From Acanthococcus lagerstroemiae (lineage: Eukaryota; Arthropoda; Insecta; Hemiptera; Eriococcidae): a stretch of 64,000 nucleotides of DNA. A program made the position numbers and the translations under genes. The notes beneath the pieces were generated by a model, which was not told the origin of the DNA, made no database searches, and was given only the letters and a program-made list of their open reading frames with translations. Numbering within the stretch: position 1 is the stretch's first letter; each line of letters opens with the position of its first letter. Of this stretch, positions 1 through 11,208 are shown one piece after another. Where the stretch lies: contig JAJSSI010000016.1 of NCBI GenBank assembly GCA_031841125.1, positions 124,001-188,000 on the forward strand, given 5' to 3'.

Positions 1-275
1 AAGTAAACAAAAAATGATGCGCGATCATAAGAAAATGTGAGGTGTAATTAAAAAATGGAAAACAGCATTCTCTTCAGGGTAAAACGTACTTGTAAGTTGA
101 ACTAATCACGTTCCATTGCCGCACAGAAAATTTTTAATTGTCGCGTTATGTTATAACTGAAATTTTATAATCGTGAATATTGAGGTCATGCCTTATAAAC
201 TACGTCGGCAGTACTGACTTTTGATAGATAATATTGCCGCACACTAATTTAAATTTGTTATGATGTTCACCGCAG
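1..275. other. no gene seen; putative intron end
   Basis: No open frame with recognisable protein is seen. The sequence ttcaccgcag at 266-275 is a good splice acceptor directly in front of the open transposase frame, and an in-frame TGA at 261-263 shows that the coding frame cannot extend upstream without splicing. The phrase attgccgcaca occurs twice (about 115 and 231). A first exon, perhaps with a THAP or other DNA-binding domain, is expected further left, outside the window. That last point is inference. Confidence 0.4.
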
Positions 276-1380
276 GATTCAAATTTGGCTACGGAAGAAA
301 CAAGTATACAAGAGTCAGATGAAGGTAACGTGTTTGATCATGAGTTCAGCCCGCAAAAGGAGTCATATCGTGAAATGAGCACTCAAACTGACATCACATA
401 TGAATACATAACCCAACTTGAGCTGGAAAATGTCAATTTGCGGAAGGAATTGAAATATAAGTCTCTGCAACAAGAATCATTTGAAAACGGCAATGGCGAT
501 ACCAACGATAGGAAAATAAAGTACTACACTGGATTGCCGAATATACTTTCATTTATGATAATGATTGATCATATTAGCGATTTTTTGAATGAAATTAGGG
601 TGCCGAATCTTACTAACTTTCAGAAGGTATTGCTAGTCCTGATGAAATTGCGTTTGAACTTGGATTTCACTGACTTGAGTTACAGATTTGACGTTCGAGT
701 TTCCACTATCAGTTCTATTTTTGAACGTGTGCTCATTTGCCTGGCAAATTCGTTCGATTACCTCGTACATTGGCCGGAGAGAGATGCACTACGAGCACAA
801 ATGCCAGCATGTTTTCAAGCGAAGTTTGGTAATCGAGTATCTGTAATAGTCGACTGCTTTGAAGTTCCTACTCAGAAGCCGTCATTAATTAAAGCAAAGG
901 TACAGGCATACTCTAGTTATAAGAGTAGGATTACTATTAAATATCTCTTAGGCGTCACACCTCATGGATATATATCGTTTATTTCTGAAGGCTGGGGAGG
1001 AAGGACTTCCGACCAGCACATCACTAATGCATGCGGTATTCTGGACAACCTTCTTCCAGGCGATATAATTTTAGCCGACAGAGGGTTCACTATACAAGAG
1101 ATGGTAGGCATGCGACATGCATCATTGGGTATACCTAGCTTTACCAAAGGAAAAAAAACAGTTACACCCAATCGAGGTCGAAAATACTAGAAAAATAGCT
1201 AGTGTACGTATTCATGTTGAAAGAGTAATAGGATCAATTCGAAACAAGTATAAAATCCTCAATTCACGTGTGCCTGTGAGCTTCCTCAATGAAATGCACG
1301 AGAATAAGGCAATAATGGATTATGTTGTCCGCGTTGCTTACATATTAGTTAATTTATGTCCTGCGATTGTGAACGATTGA
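276..1380 (+). pseudogene. DDE transposase, PIF/Harbinger (ISL2EU-like), single frameshift
   Basis: This is a cut-and-paste transposase of the DDE_Tnp_4 type with an HTH_Tnp_4-like N-terminal part; it would cut and rejoin transposon ends in the nucleus. The frame opens after a splice acceptor at 274-275. The segment from YYTGLPN to LRLNLDFTDLSYRF is the helix-turn-helix region. VDCFE gives the first catalytic Asp (852-854), ADRGF the second (1077-1079), and HVERVIG the Glu (1219-1221), followed by the usual RNKY. The Glu lies in another frame: a run of eight A at 1151-1158 has one A too many, so the first frame stops at 1188-1190 while the C-terminal part continues to TGA at 1378-1380. The remainder is well preserved. 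Its neighbour, convergent on the minus strand, is a SWIM/YqaJ gene, as expected for a two-gene element. The superfamily is secure; the ISL2EU subgroup is inference. Confidence 0.85.
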
Positions 1381-2001
1381 CCTTCGGTACTTTTTTAATG
1401 TTACTTTTTGTCATTGTCCGCTGTCATAAATTTTTAGTACTGTATTGTAAATAACATTTTTGTAAAGTATTCCTCAATTTTCCATGTCTTCTGTATTTCA
1501 CTGTATACTTGTAATGATCAGTTATTCAATATATTTTCTAAAACTAATATCTTCAGTGTGTAAAATGTCAGGAGCCAGAAGTTCTACGTTACGTGAAAAC
1601 ATATCGAAATTCTGTAGCATGAAGTTTAATACTGTAAATAACGATTATAAATTTCCTCGCAGTAGTTGAAAGAGAATACAAAATTGGAAGGAAAATCAAA
1701 ATAGAGTAATACTAATACATGTGAAAATATCTGAACAATACTTGAAAGAATAATTAAACACTAATATGTACAGAAGAACAATTAACATACCAAGGGAAAA
1801 GATCAATATAAAATGGCAAAGAAAATATGAAGATACAAAATACGCAAGTTTATAGAATTCAAGTTAATAAAAATACCATTCACCTACATTGAGAATGAAA
1901 TGAATAATTACTATACACAACAATTCAAGTTAATAAAAATACCATTAATCTACATTGAGAGATAAATGAATATTCACTACACAGAAAATGTATTGCATTT
2001 G
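1381..2001. other. AT-rich spacer between convergent genes
   Basis: No coding signal is seen. The stretch lies between the 3' ends of the transposase and the YqaJ gene and probably holds both 3' untranslated regions. It contains two head-to-tail copies of a 66-bp unit starting at 1856 and 1922, sharing attcaagttaataaaaat and tctacattgaga-like words. Short open frames here look accidental. Confidence 0.5.
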
Positions 2002-3843
2002 TCACGAGGAAAAAGATTTCATCTTAGTGTAATACCTACCAAGAATCTCTGGAATAATCGAAGTACGAAAGAAATTCAGGGAACCGGCCACAATACGTCG
2101 ACAAATAAGTTCGTTTTTCTTAATCCTTTCAAGATGACGCTTCTCTTCTCTCGAATTCCAGACAAAAAAATCAGCGTAATTTGTGCCAGTACACAACATT
2201 TGTGTTTGACACTGGTAGTAGTATGGATGTTCCTCGATGAGTTGCAACTTTCCAGCATTTAGTTTGAAATATTTCAGATCACTTAATTCTTTGCCCTCTT
2301 CCAAACAATAAGGGCATTTCAACTCCAGAGTGCCCGTTCCGCAGCACTCGCACTTCACTATACAGTCAGGAGAGGCGCCTATCACTTGATAAACTTTGTG
2401 AACAAATAGTCCGCAACGTTCCACCTGTAAACACAGATTGAGTAAAACGAACATTATATTCAAGTATTATAATAAATAGACAATGTAATGAGCAGGAAAG
2501 AATGGTGATCAAAATGTAACCTGTAAGTTTTTATGCAGCTTCAAATTGGCTTTGAAATATGCCGCCAAAGCATCCTTCTCGTGTTTGCAGCCCCAAAAAA
2601 TGGATTTCTTCCTGAGCCGCGTGGTAGATGGATGGCAAATATTTCGTATCAACGATATATTGGAATCAGGAGCTCGTACATGGCACACTTGATAGGCGGT
2701 AGATGCAGTAACTCGACCAATTCTATACACATGCCACTTCTTATTACCGGATTGTCGACGCGTTTTTTCTTCAATATTATGCTAAATCATCAGCAATCAA
2801 GTTGAATTTCAGATTACTTCCAATTCTAATCAACTCTTGTAAGGATTTGCTTGAATTCTCTTCCATATACAACTGTGACAATGCAAACGGAAATTGTGTC
2901 TTCTCATCAAGATTAGTATAACAAAATAGAGGAACTACCTTCAGGAGAACACAGGTCGGATTTGTTTCTTTCATTTTCTCCAGGAACTGCACAAGCCCTC
3001 TCTGCTCTGTAATGCGATTCGTAGGGAAGTGTCTCTTGTTGACGAGTACATTCTTCTTATTTTTCCGGTTCTTCATATACATGCCTTTCGCGTTCCTGTA
3101 GCATATATCTACAATTTTTTTGGGGAAATAGAAACTTTCTTCGAAGCTGTTGGGTCCGTCCAATAGGCAGGTACGTCTGTAACGCTGGTGTTCGTTCGCT
3201 TCCTCGATATATACTCGCAGTAGAATAGCACCGCCGCTACGTGAGTGCAAACACTACCAAGACCTGCCATGCAATCACAATGGCTCGCTTCTATACTCAT
3301 ATCATGTTTGAAAATGATCCACGGACTCAAATCTGCTTCATTAACTGCATACGAGTGTGTCACCTGAATAAAATATATTACACTTTGTGAAAACAGAATT
3401 GATTGGTCGCTGTTAGTGATAATATTTACTGTTCATGGACCCCGAATAGGAGTTGGCAGTATCAATGAAGAAAGGCTCATTTCAAACACAATATTACTTA
3501 CTTTACCAACAACAAGATGACTTCCATTCAAATTCAGACATTTTACGCGGTTGACCCATCCACTGAGAAATGTGTTATACGCTTCCAAAGACTTGTATGC
3601 CTTCAGTTCTTCACAAGTGTAGTACGATACTTGAAGTACAAGATAATTATAAATGTCAATAAGAGAAAGAACAGGAAACGCGTTCTCATCGCGAGTGAAT
3701 TTAAGTTTCAACTTATTATTATAGGGATCTATATTAATGGAAGAAATTTTTTTCAAATATTCTTCTTTTACGTTTCCTTGCAGACCAGCTGCGTAAGGAC
3801 TTAATACTATATTATTATTAATCGCTAGAGGTGAAACCCCCAC
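2002..3843 (-). pseudogene. SWIM zinc finger + YqaJ nuclease gene, three exons, frameshifted
   Basis: Exon 1 (3843-3502) holds a conserved block with YKSLEAYNTFLSGWV. Intron 1 (3501-3364) has GTAAGT and TTCAG. Exon 2 (3363-2521) begins VTHSYAVNEADLSPW and carries a SWIM finger (CDCMAG..SVCTHV), then IEEKTRRQSG and YRIGRVTAS, the start of the YqaJ fold. Intron 2 is 2520-2425. Exon 3 (2424-2002) has GASPDCIV, LELKCPY and YYYQCQTQM, matching the D..ExK nuclease core of lambda-exonuclease-like YqaJ proteins. All intron phases are 0. Two breaks are visible: one base missing at the CCCC-A7 tract near 3115-3124, and a shift near 2780. Exon 1's true start is unknown. YqaJ/SWIM proteins are common in arthropods and occur with ISL2EU-type transposons; a role as accessory nuclease for the convergent transposase is inference. 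Confidence 0.8.
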
Positions 3844-3960
3844 AGGGGAGGTTCACTCTATAGCGAAGACACATTTCAAAAAAACTTGTTTCCATTATTC
3901 CGATTCAAATTTCAAAATTGTTCGCAAAACGGCAAAAGTAACCAACATTTAAACAAGCGA

Positions 3961-3977
3961 CCTCGCGGATCGCGAGG
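3961..3977. repeat. perfect 17-bp palindrome
   Basis: cctcgcg-gat-cgcgagg has a 7-bp perfect stem and 3-base loop. It sits eight bases left of the inverted end at 3985, near the junction of the YqaJ gene region with the Helitron-derived segment. It may mark a terminus of either element. Confidence 0.6.
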
Positions 3978-4772
3978 TAGTAACAGGGTGTTTGCCATTG
4001 GGACTATGCAAATTGTAGAAGCGCTAGTGTAGAATAGGTATTTTTTGATAAGCGAATGATGCTCAGAATCTTCGACCATCCAAATCTGAAGTAGTCTTCT
4101 TTTCGTTTTTCCCCCCACCAGACCCGGAACATAAAAGCACAGGACGCTACACGCACATCATGGAAGTTCAAGGCTTCGAACTCTGAAGCTGCAAACTGCA
4201 ATCACCCGGCAGACTTTGATAAACACAGAACATACTAGAAAACTAGAATACATTTCCATTTAATTCATTCCAAGTGGCAAGCAGAAATCAAACACTCTAC
4301 CTTTGCAAGACAAACAATAAATTCAAAGGCCATAGTCAGGAGTTTCAACGAATATGAACTGTCAACTGCTGATAACAATTCAGAGGGACAGGAATTTTGT
4401 TTCGATTCAAATAAACGAGGAATTTTACTTCCATTCAAATAAAGTTGTGTTCTCACTTGAGAAAACGCACATTAATGTGTGCTCACTCCTCATTACAATG
4501 TTTATAAGACGAAAAGACATTAGCTCTATGCTCCACTCCTGTGAATTCGTGAACTGTTAATGCGAGAAAAATAATCTGTCATTTCAAAAACAAAACGTGA
4601 TCTGCCAATTATTTATTCACGTTTTTCATCAATTCCGCTACACGATTATAATATAAGTTCAAATTCGTGGTTGAAGGTATGTTGATGGTTTTGGATGATT
4701 CCTCAATCCTGACTGATAATGAAAGAGGAAAGTAAATAGTCAAACGAGAAACGAAATATTCGTGAAGGACCT

Positions 4773-4977
4773 CTGAAACAGAATACCAAAATCACCAATT
4801 ACTTAATACTGCTAACATATTTATGAGACATAACTCACATCGCATTATTCCTCGGAAAATTTCCAGATAAGAGTACCACAGAATGTTGCTTGTCCTTGGT
4901 TCGATTCAAATACATTACTGAGAACCCATTTCATAGTTCATACAAACAAACAATACACTTACCTCTTCTAAATCCAG
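4773..4977 (-). repeat. Helitron exon-1/intron module, copy A
   Basis: Exon remnant at 4963-4977 (ctggatttagaagag on the minus strand), donor gtaagtg at 4962, and acceptor tctgtttcag ending at 4773, giving a 190-bp intron. Shared words with copies B and C include gagtaccacaga-like and ttcgattcaaa segments. The start codon of copy C is CTG here. Confidence 0.65.
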
Positions 4978-5369
4978 TTAATGTCTTCACTTTCTTTGAG
5001 GAAATAGTTCCTTTTTAGGACAGTACGAGTTGCACAATACTGTCATGAGTAAAATATGAAATTACGAAATAAAACGTAAATAAGTTGCATTTGACAGATA
5101 ACTCCTCATTTGTAAATCGAACCACAGGCCTTTGCCTTAAGACCGATCTCAGGATCTAAATGCAACTGAGCTAAAACTGAACTATGATCAGTAAACAATT
5201 CACTCTTATTTGGAGAAAAACTAGAAATACTAAATACTTTAATACTAATGAGTATCGAGAAACAGAATAATCGTCAATAATCAATCATCAGCCGATTCGT
5301 AATTATTGGCAACAGATTACAGATTTCACGCCATTATATTAGCGTAGCGGAAGCTTCACTGCTCGAAAC

Positions 5370-5583
5370 CTGGAAGAGAATAAGTATATCAAAATTACCA
5401 TTAATACTATGCGTGCATCACCATATAATTCACATCACATTATTCCTTGAAAATTTTACTGATAAGAGTATCACGGAAAGTTGTACTAGGTTCCAGGTTC
5501 GATTCAAAGAAATTCTACCTTAACTGAACTGAGGACTAATTTAAAACATTAACAAACAACAAACTTACCTCTTCTAAATCCAG
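5370..5583 (-). repeat. Helitron exon-1/intron module, copy B
   Basis: Exon remnant at 5569-5583, donor gtaagtt, acceptor ctcttccag ending at 5370, 199-bp intron. The downstream exon start (gtttcgagcagtgaagc) aligns base for base with the Helitron exon 2 at 54902 (ggttagagcaatgaagc) and keeps the open codon TCG where the Helitron copy has TAG. Confidence 0.65.
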
Positions 5584-6315
5584 TTATACAAATTTTACAC
5601 AGTTTGAGCGTATACATTTTTGCGTAGCAGGAATTCTGAATCTAGTTTACATAAGCGGCTGATAGTATTGAAAATGTTCTTCTCGATGCGACTCATAGTA
5701 TTTCAAATAATATTATCTATTTACGAGCTTGTTCTTGGTGGGATTGATAATATTCTCGATAATATTCTTTATGGATTCGATTATACTCACGGATTCTTTC
5801 ACGTCTTTCTCTTCGATGTTTCTCATTATATCTACGATTATCTTGACGTATTCTATTCTGCGTAACTGCATTATCATAACATTTAGTAATTCATTTGTCT
5901 CTCCAATTTAACTGTAACAAATCATCACAATTATTAAATCTTCTATTAGCATTATTGTTCAATAAATTGTTTAGATACAAATTCAATCATTCGCTACTGA
6001 CCAGTGACAACTGGAATTCAATTCCAAAATATCGAGAATCTAAGTTGCTCCTTCGTTTTTGCGCCAACTGGTATTGATAAAACACTGATAATAAAAACTG
6101 AACTAAAACTGAACTATGAACTGTAAACAATTCAGTCGTATTTATTGAAAAATGATGATGAAAATTCGATTGCAATAGGGTGCTTGCAGCGCTGCGCGCG
6201 GGCAAACACCCTAAAAAATATACTCTCAGTAGTGATAAGAATCACGTCCAGCGAGATAACATTTCAGGGGAATGATAGGCTTCCCAGCAATAGTGTGAAA
6301 GCCTAATAACAACTG

Positions 6316-6780
6316 GTAACAACCAGGGCTGACAAGCCAATCATCATTGGCTTAAACTTCACGATTGGCTTACAAGCCAATGGCCGATTTTGATTAGCTT
6401 GGGAATGGCTTTTTCATAATTTCATCAACTGCTTCCAGCCGTTCATGATTGGCTTTTGGCTTAATTAGCGAGTTATATGTCCATTTACTATAATAGAATC
6501 ACCCGTACAGTTCGAAAATGTCGCTCTTTTCTATCATAGATCGAACTGACACGCAAAAACGTCAAAAACTCTATCTTATGAGTGTACTTAGATTCGTCGT
6601 CCTAGAAGGAAAAAAAAAAAAATTCATTGGCTTGTGCTGCTTCGATAAATTGATCGGCTTTTTATTGGCTTAATGCTTTTTGAAGGATTGGCTTTTGATT
6701 AGCTTCACAAGCCAATCAAATACGGCTTCTTCTTCTGCTAAGCCAATCATTCGCTTTAGCTTGTCAGCCCTGGTAACAAC
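6316..6780. mobile_element. hAT-type MITE with exact 8-bp TSD
   Basis: The element is 6324-6772 (449 bp). Its ends are CAGGGCTGACAAGC and the inverted copy; the flanks gtaacaac at 6316-6323 and 6773-6780 are an exact 8-bp target duplication, diagnostic of hAT insertion. It has no coding capacity. The interior is built almost entirely from degenerate forms of ttggctt/aagccaat on both strands, which are the sub-terminal motif repeated throughout. Confidence 0.9.
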
Positions 6781-6824
6781 CTTCGAAGGTAACAACCGTT
6801 GTTATCATAACATCGCATCAGATC

Positions 6825-6970
6825 GAACTAGCCTTTTTAAAAATACAGCTTTTGGCTTAGCTTTCAGCTTTTGAAAATCTTATAAAGCTTTCAGCTTTTG
6901 GCTTATAGCTTGCAAAAATACAGCTTAATACGGCTTAAGCTTTCGGCTTTCGGCTGACTTTCAGTCCCTG
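6825..6970. mobile_element. fragment of second hAT-like MITE
   Basis: A run of agcttttggctt words ends ggctgactttcagtccctg at 6970. Read on the minus strand this gives a CAGGGACTGAAAGTCAGCC end of hAT type. No matching left end or target duplication was found, so it is probably truncated. It resembles, but is not the same family as, the element at 6324-6772. Confidence 0.5.
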
Positions 6971-6980
6971 TCACGCGTTC

Positions 6981-7635
6981 AAACGCGTGAAGGCGTGATC
7001 ATCTGATCAACAATGTGTGGGCTAGTTGAGAATCAAAATGGCGGTTCAGTATACCCGTTTAGTTCTTCACATCTTTACACTTACGAAGTACAACATGCAC
7101 GAAATGACACACAGCCGAACAACAGGAACGCGTGGTCATTTGATGTGAGAGGTAGCCGGCTTTCAGTTCGGTGTTGGATTGTGTTATCTAATGTAACAAC
7201 GGAATTTGCAATGTAGTGCTCCGTTGATATTTTCTCATAATCTGACTCCTGTATTACTTTTTCAAGTGTGACCATGTTCGTACTACCAATTCATCTAAAT
7301 TTTAGTGTTCTATACTGGTTTCGTTATTTCGTACATAAGTGCATTTGTTTGGCCATGCGTTCGCGTGTTACAATTGTTCAATTCGACCGCGTTGAAATAA
7401 CTAGTCACAGAGTGGAACCCGTTCGCCAGTCGATGATTTCATGCAGGTATGTGTTCACCAAAATACAGCTCGGTTCCAATAAGTAGATAAATAGATACAT
7501 TTTGAAGTTTTGTAATACTATGGATACTTGACCCGGAAAATGACAATGAAGATATACCATGAAATGTCGCAGTTTTACTTCCACAGAAATACCACATTTG
7601 TTTGTTTTGTTCCCAAAAAATGTGATTGTATGAAG
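6981..7635. other. no gene seen
   Basis: Mixed-composition unique-looking DNA between two MITEs. Open frames of 60-110 codons exist on both strands but show no recognisable motif. Confidence 0.4.
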
Positions 7636-8264
7636 TTCGCTAGCAGTGTTTGGAACCAGAACCAAAACCAAATCCGGAACCCATTCAAATTCAACAGTTT
7701 CATGAGACTGAAACCAAAACCCATTAAAATGCAAAAGACCAAATTAAGACCTGAAACCTTAAACTCAACTGGTTGTTAACCAAAACATAAACAAAATATT
7801 TGAAATGTAGATTTAACTGGAACCAAAACCGATTAAAATGAAAGCTCATGCGTGCGTCAAGACCATAAACCAACTAAATGAAAAGGTCCCAATTGGTCAA
7901 TCGTTTTCTGTTCTTCTTTGTCGCCGCTTGGGCGGGTGCTGCGACTTTGCGTCAGTGTATCAGATTTTAGGATTTTATTTCAATTGTCAAAGTGAATTAA
8001 CTCTATAAAATGTTTGAGAAAGATTTTTTGAGCCCGACTAAAACAGATTCATTATGTGAAGTGAAGACCATAACCAAAACCGGTCCAGCAATGAAAGACC
8101 GAAATAAGACCTTCTCAGTATTTTAAAACGGTCTCATGACTGAAACCAAAACCTATTGGCAAATTAAATGGAAGTTCCGAACCAAAACCAACCAAAATGG
8201 AAACTACAAAGCTCAAACCCGATCAAAATGAAAAATTCAATCGGTTCCAAACACTGTTCGCTAG
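7636..8264. mobile_element. hAT-type MITE with exact 8-bp TSD
   Basis: The element is 7644-8256 (613 bp). Its ends are CAGTGTTTGGAACC and a perfect 14-bp inverted copy; ttcgctag flanks both sides (7636-7643, 8257-8264). The interior is saturated with forms of ggaaccaaaacc and aaaatgaaa. It is non-coding. A weak open frame crossing the left part is accidental. Confidence 0.9.
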
Positions 8265-9299
8265 TACAATAATGTAGCTGATGGAAATTCTATTTCAGTG
8301 GTCGTGTTCTTATCGTATCTTGAATCCAGTTAGGTGTATTTGCTTAGTTCAAACTAGTGAACCCACAGTTTCGCTTAATTTTGTAGTACTCGAATTGTTT
8401 CTTTCAACATTCGTTTTATTCGAGACAACATCTGTAGTAACCAAAACCAAGCATCGGCTATCGTTTTAGATGTTGGTTTAATCTAGTTCTGGTACACCAG
8501 CTCCCAAAGTGCTTTGTAGTGACCAGATCAGTTACCTCATTATTTCTGTTTAGCTTGACCTTTTTCAGACCAAACGGATACACTGATTGTCAGTTATGTT
8601 GAAGAGTACGATTATGTCTCATATGTAAACAGATTTTACTCGTAGTTCATTCGTTAATCTCCTTACATTAATGACGATGAAGTTGCCGATGTTGGTAGTT
8701 TATAGTTTACAAACCTTTATTTTAAATTTCCCAAGTTTCCCAATCTATTGAACCTGGCTTGGCAACTGTCTGAATAAAGACGTAACACTCTGACAACATT
8801 TCGATGTTATTTTTATTTTAATCGAGAATGTAGAAACAACAAGAAATACAACACGCGGCAGACAACAGCCAAAAACGACAGTTAAGAATGTTCGACCACC
8901 ACAGAACGAATCAGTGTAGCCAACCCCCCCCCCCCCCCCCCCTCCGAGAGCGGTGGTGTGTTGACTCGTATACACTGTAAAATAAGAATAAAGTATGAAA
9001 ATCGAATAATAACAGTGTCATAAGTACTACTACAAAATGCCAGTAACAATATCATAATAACTAAGGACTAATGCATTACAGCATAAATGAACGACACATT
9101 AAGTAAAACAAAAATAATAAGTATAATAATAAGAGAAGCTAAAAACTTTCAACCATTACAGTATCCGGATCAACGAGAGTGAGTTACATGAAGTATCTTC
9201 CATGTTTTCGAATTTTCAACAAGTCTGCAACATATACTTTTTTTTTCTTTTTTGTAATAAAAACTACATTTTCTTCGTATACTACAAGTATTTGTGCAC
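8265..9299. other. no gene seen; poly-C tract
   Basis: No coding motif is recognised. A run of about 16 C at 8926-8942 and an AT-rich stretch at 9040-9160 are the only landmarks. The end of the stretch should contain the 3' part of the Copia element, but no LTR boundary could be identified. Confidence 0.4.
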
Positions 9300-9334
9300 A
9301 CACTACATAATATAGAGATGCTTCTTGACTGGGT

Positions 9335-9897
9335 TTATTCCAGTCTCAGCGGTACATTCATTATTTTGTCTCTCAGGGTTTTAAAAGATTGAATTTCTAA
9401 CGGTTTGGTTAGTAGGTCTGCTATCTGATCGTTTGTGTTTATTTTTACCGGCGTTAATATATTTTTCTCGAAATATTCTTTCGCCTTTAGATATTTCAAC
9501 TCAACGTGTTTAAAGTCTACTTTTTGAGATTGTAGGAGCACAGTTACGTAGGTATCGCAGTTGTATTGTCCTCAAAAACTTTAATCGGATATTCTACTGG
9601 TCCAACTGTTTCTTCAGTCAGCCGACTAAGGTACAGGGTTGACTGGATGGAGTCACATAGTGCTATAAACTCTGCTTCGCCAGTACTTTCAGCTATGACA
9701 GGTTGTAAGCCACTAGCCCAAGCTACCGGGTTACCAAACATACAAATTATGTATCCAGTAGTGGACCTACAAGATACGTCTGCTGCATAGTCAGCATCTA
9801 CAAATGTTTCAAACACTTCATTTGCTGGTTTTAATAAGATACCATATTCGATTGTATTCTTCAGATATCTTAGCATCCTTTTTAGTGTAGGGTCCAA
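9335..9897 (-). pseudogene. Copia RNase H and pol C-terminus
   Basis: The RNase H active-site pattern is present: FVDADYAAD, then IAESTGEAEF, then FEDNTTAI, with WASGLQPVIAESTGEAE being the usual Copia block. A frameshift near 9541 separates it from the tail QIADLLTKPL, the typical Copia C-terminus (HIADxLTKPL). The domain removes the RNA strand during reverse transcription. Confidence 0.85.
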
Positions 9898-10870
9898 TCA
9901 AGGTCTTGTGGGTTCGATTGTTTTCGAGTGAGATAACTGACAGCAAACGAGATGTCAGGACGCGTCAAATTTGACAAATACAACAATTTTCCTATAGCAG
10001 TCCTGAACGGAAACGAATTTTCATTACTTTCAATTTTAAGTGATTTATGGTTAGAAAGTGGAAGCATTGATGTTTGTTTTGGTTGACTATCGTTCATTTT
10101 AAATTCGCACAACAATTCTCTTATATATTTAGGTTGAGATAGAAAAATGTGATTTTCGTTTTCTTTTGTAATGTCAACCCCTAGGAAGGTACGAGGATAA
10201 CCAAGTACTTTAATTCTGAATTTAATTTGTAGTTTAATACATATTTGATTTATTTGTTCGTTGTTTGAGCCAAGGATTAGAAAGTCATCAACATATAAAA
10301 TAATTAAGGTGATTATGCTACCTACGTTTTCGAAGTAAACACATGGTTCACGTATTGATCTTTTAAAAGACAACGATTTTATGAACTCGTCTATCGTTTG
10401 GTTGCATGCTCGAGGAGAAATGGATAGTCCCTATATCGCTTTCTGAAGCAAACACACATATTTTTTCCAATCCATCTCTAGTCCCTCTGGGATTACTACA
10501 TATTTTGCACGATCTATTTTGGCATTTAAGAACGCTACAGTCACATCTAGTTGGAGTACAGACCAACCATGCCGAGATGCCAATGATAGCGCCCATCTTA
10601 CAACACATATTGGTGGTGTAGGAGATACAGTATTGAGAAAAGTATATCTCTCAGTATCTTTTCATCCCACTGCCACCAGTCGTGCTCGTTTACGACCATC
10701 TGTCTTTACAGTAAATACCCATTTGACTGGAATTACTTTCATTTCAGACGTTTTTGGTACTATTTTCCACACATCATATTCTTTCAACGATGAGAGTTCT
10801 GTTTCTATTGCCTGAATCCACTGTTCCCTATCTGGGGCTCTAATTGCCTCTTTATATGATTGGGGAACCC
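9882..10870 (-). pseudogene. Copia reverse transcriptase
   Basis: Starts near EAIRAPDREQW and runs through WKIVPKTSEMKVIPVKWVF, LDVTVAFLNA, the catalytic ILYVDDFLI (about 10290) and YLSNLTRPDISFAVSYL. The normal RVT_2 length of about 240 residues is covered but spread over at least three frames, with breaks near 10375 and 10610-10640. RNA-directed DNA synthesis is the family role; this copy cannot make it. Confidence 0.85.
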
Positions 10871-11208
10871 CATCTTATCTACCAATTCTACGTTTTCGTT
10901 ATTTTTAGGTGAACTTACTTGGACTGAGTTTATCTTTGGTTCTGATGTGTCTAGACTATCCCAGTCTAAACTGATTTCTTGTTCGATAATTTCACTTTCG
11001 TCTACTTGTTGTGTACTTCTGTAGTCTATTTCTGAGTTGGTCGATTTGTTACTAGAACAATCCGAGTGAAAGATTAGTGTCTGTTCTTCTTCACTTACTG
11101 TATTATCGTGTCGATATTGCTTATCTTCGTTAATTACTACGTTGCATGAGTTAATTGTCTTTTTTGTTACTGGATTGTAAAGTATGTAACCTGTGTTAGT
11201 GAATCATA

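Larger units (their letters stand above)
3985..6212 (-). mobile_element. non-autonomous Helitron-derived segment with 12-bp inverted ends
   Basis: The segment begins agggtgtttgcc (3985-3996) and ends ggcaaacaccct (6201-6212), a perfect 12-bp inverted pair. The right end can also fold on itself with agggtgcttgc at 6177-6187. Inside are two diverged copies of a module also found at 54.9-55.7 kb in front of a Helitron Rep gene: a short exon reading (minus strand) ctggatttagaagag, a GTAAGT donor, an intron with shared words, and an acceptor. Copy A has its intron at 4773-4962 and copy B at 5370-5568. Both lack the ATG (CTG instead), and no Rep or helicase coding is present. Inverted sub-terminal repeats and a hairpin recall Helentron/Helitron2 elements, but the exact ends are inferred. 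Confidence 0.6.

Noticed and set aside
3433..3843. Separate gene for the YKSLEAYNTFLSGWV block
   Set aside because: An in-phase GT-AG intron joins it to the SWIM exon, so it is exon 1 of the YqaJ gene.
4895..5500. ggttcgattcaaa as a tRNA/SINE B box
   Set aside because: It is a shared word of the Helitron intron module; no A box or cloverleaf lies at the right distance.
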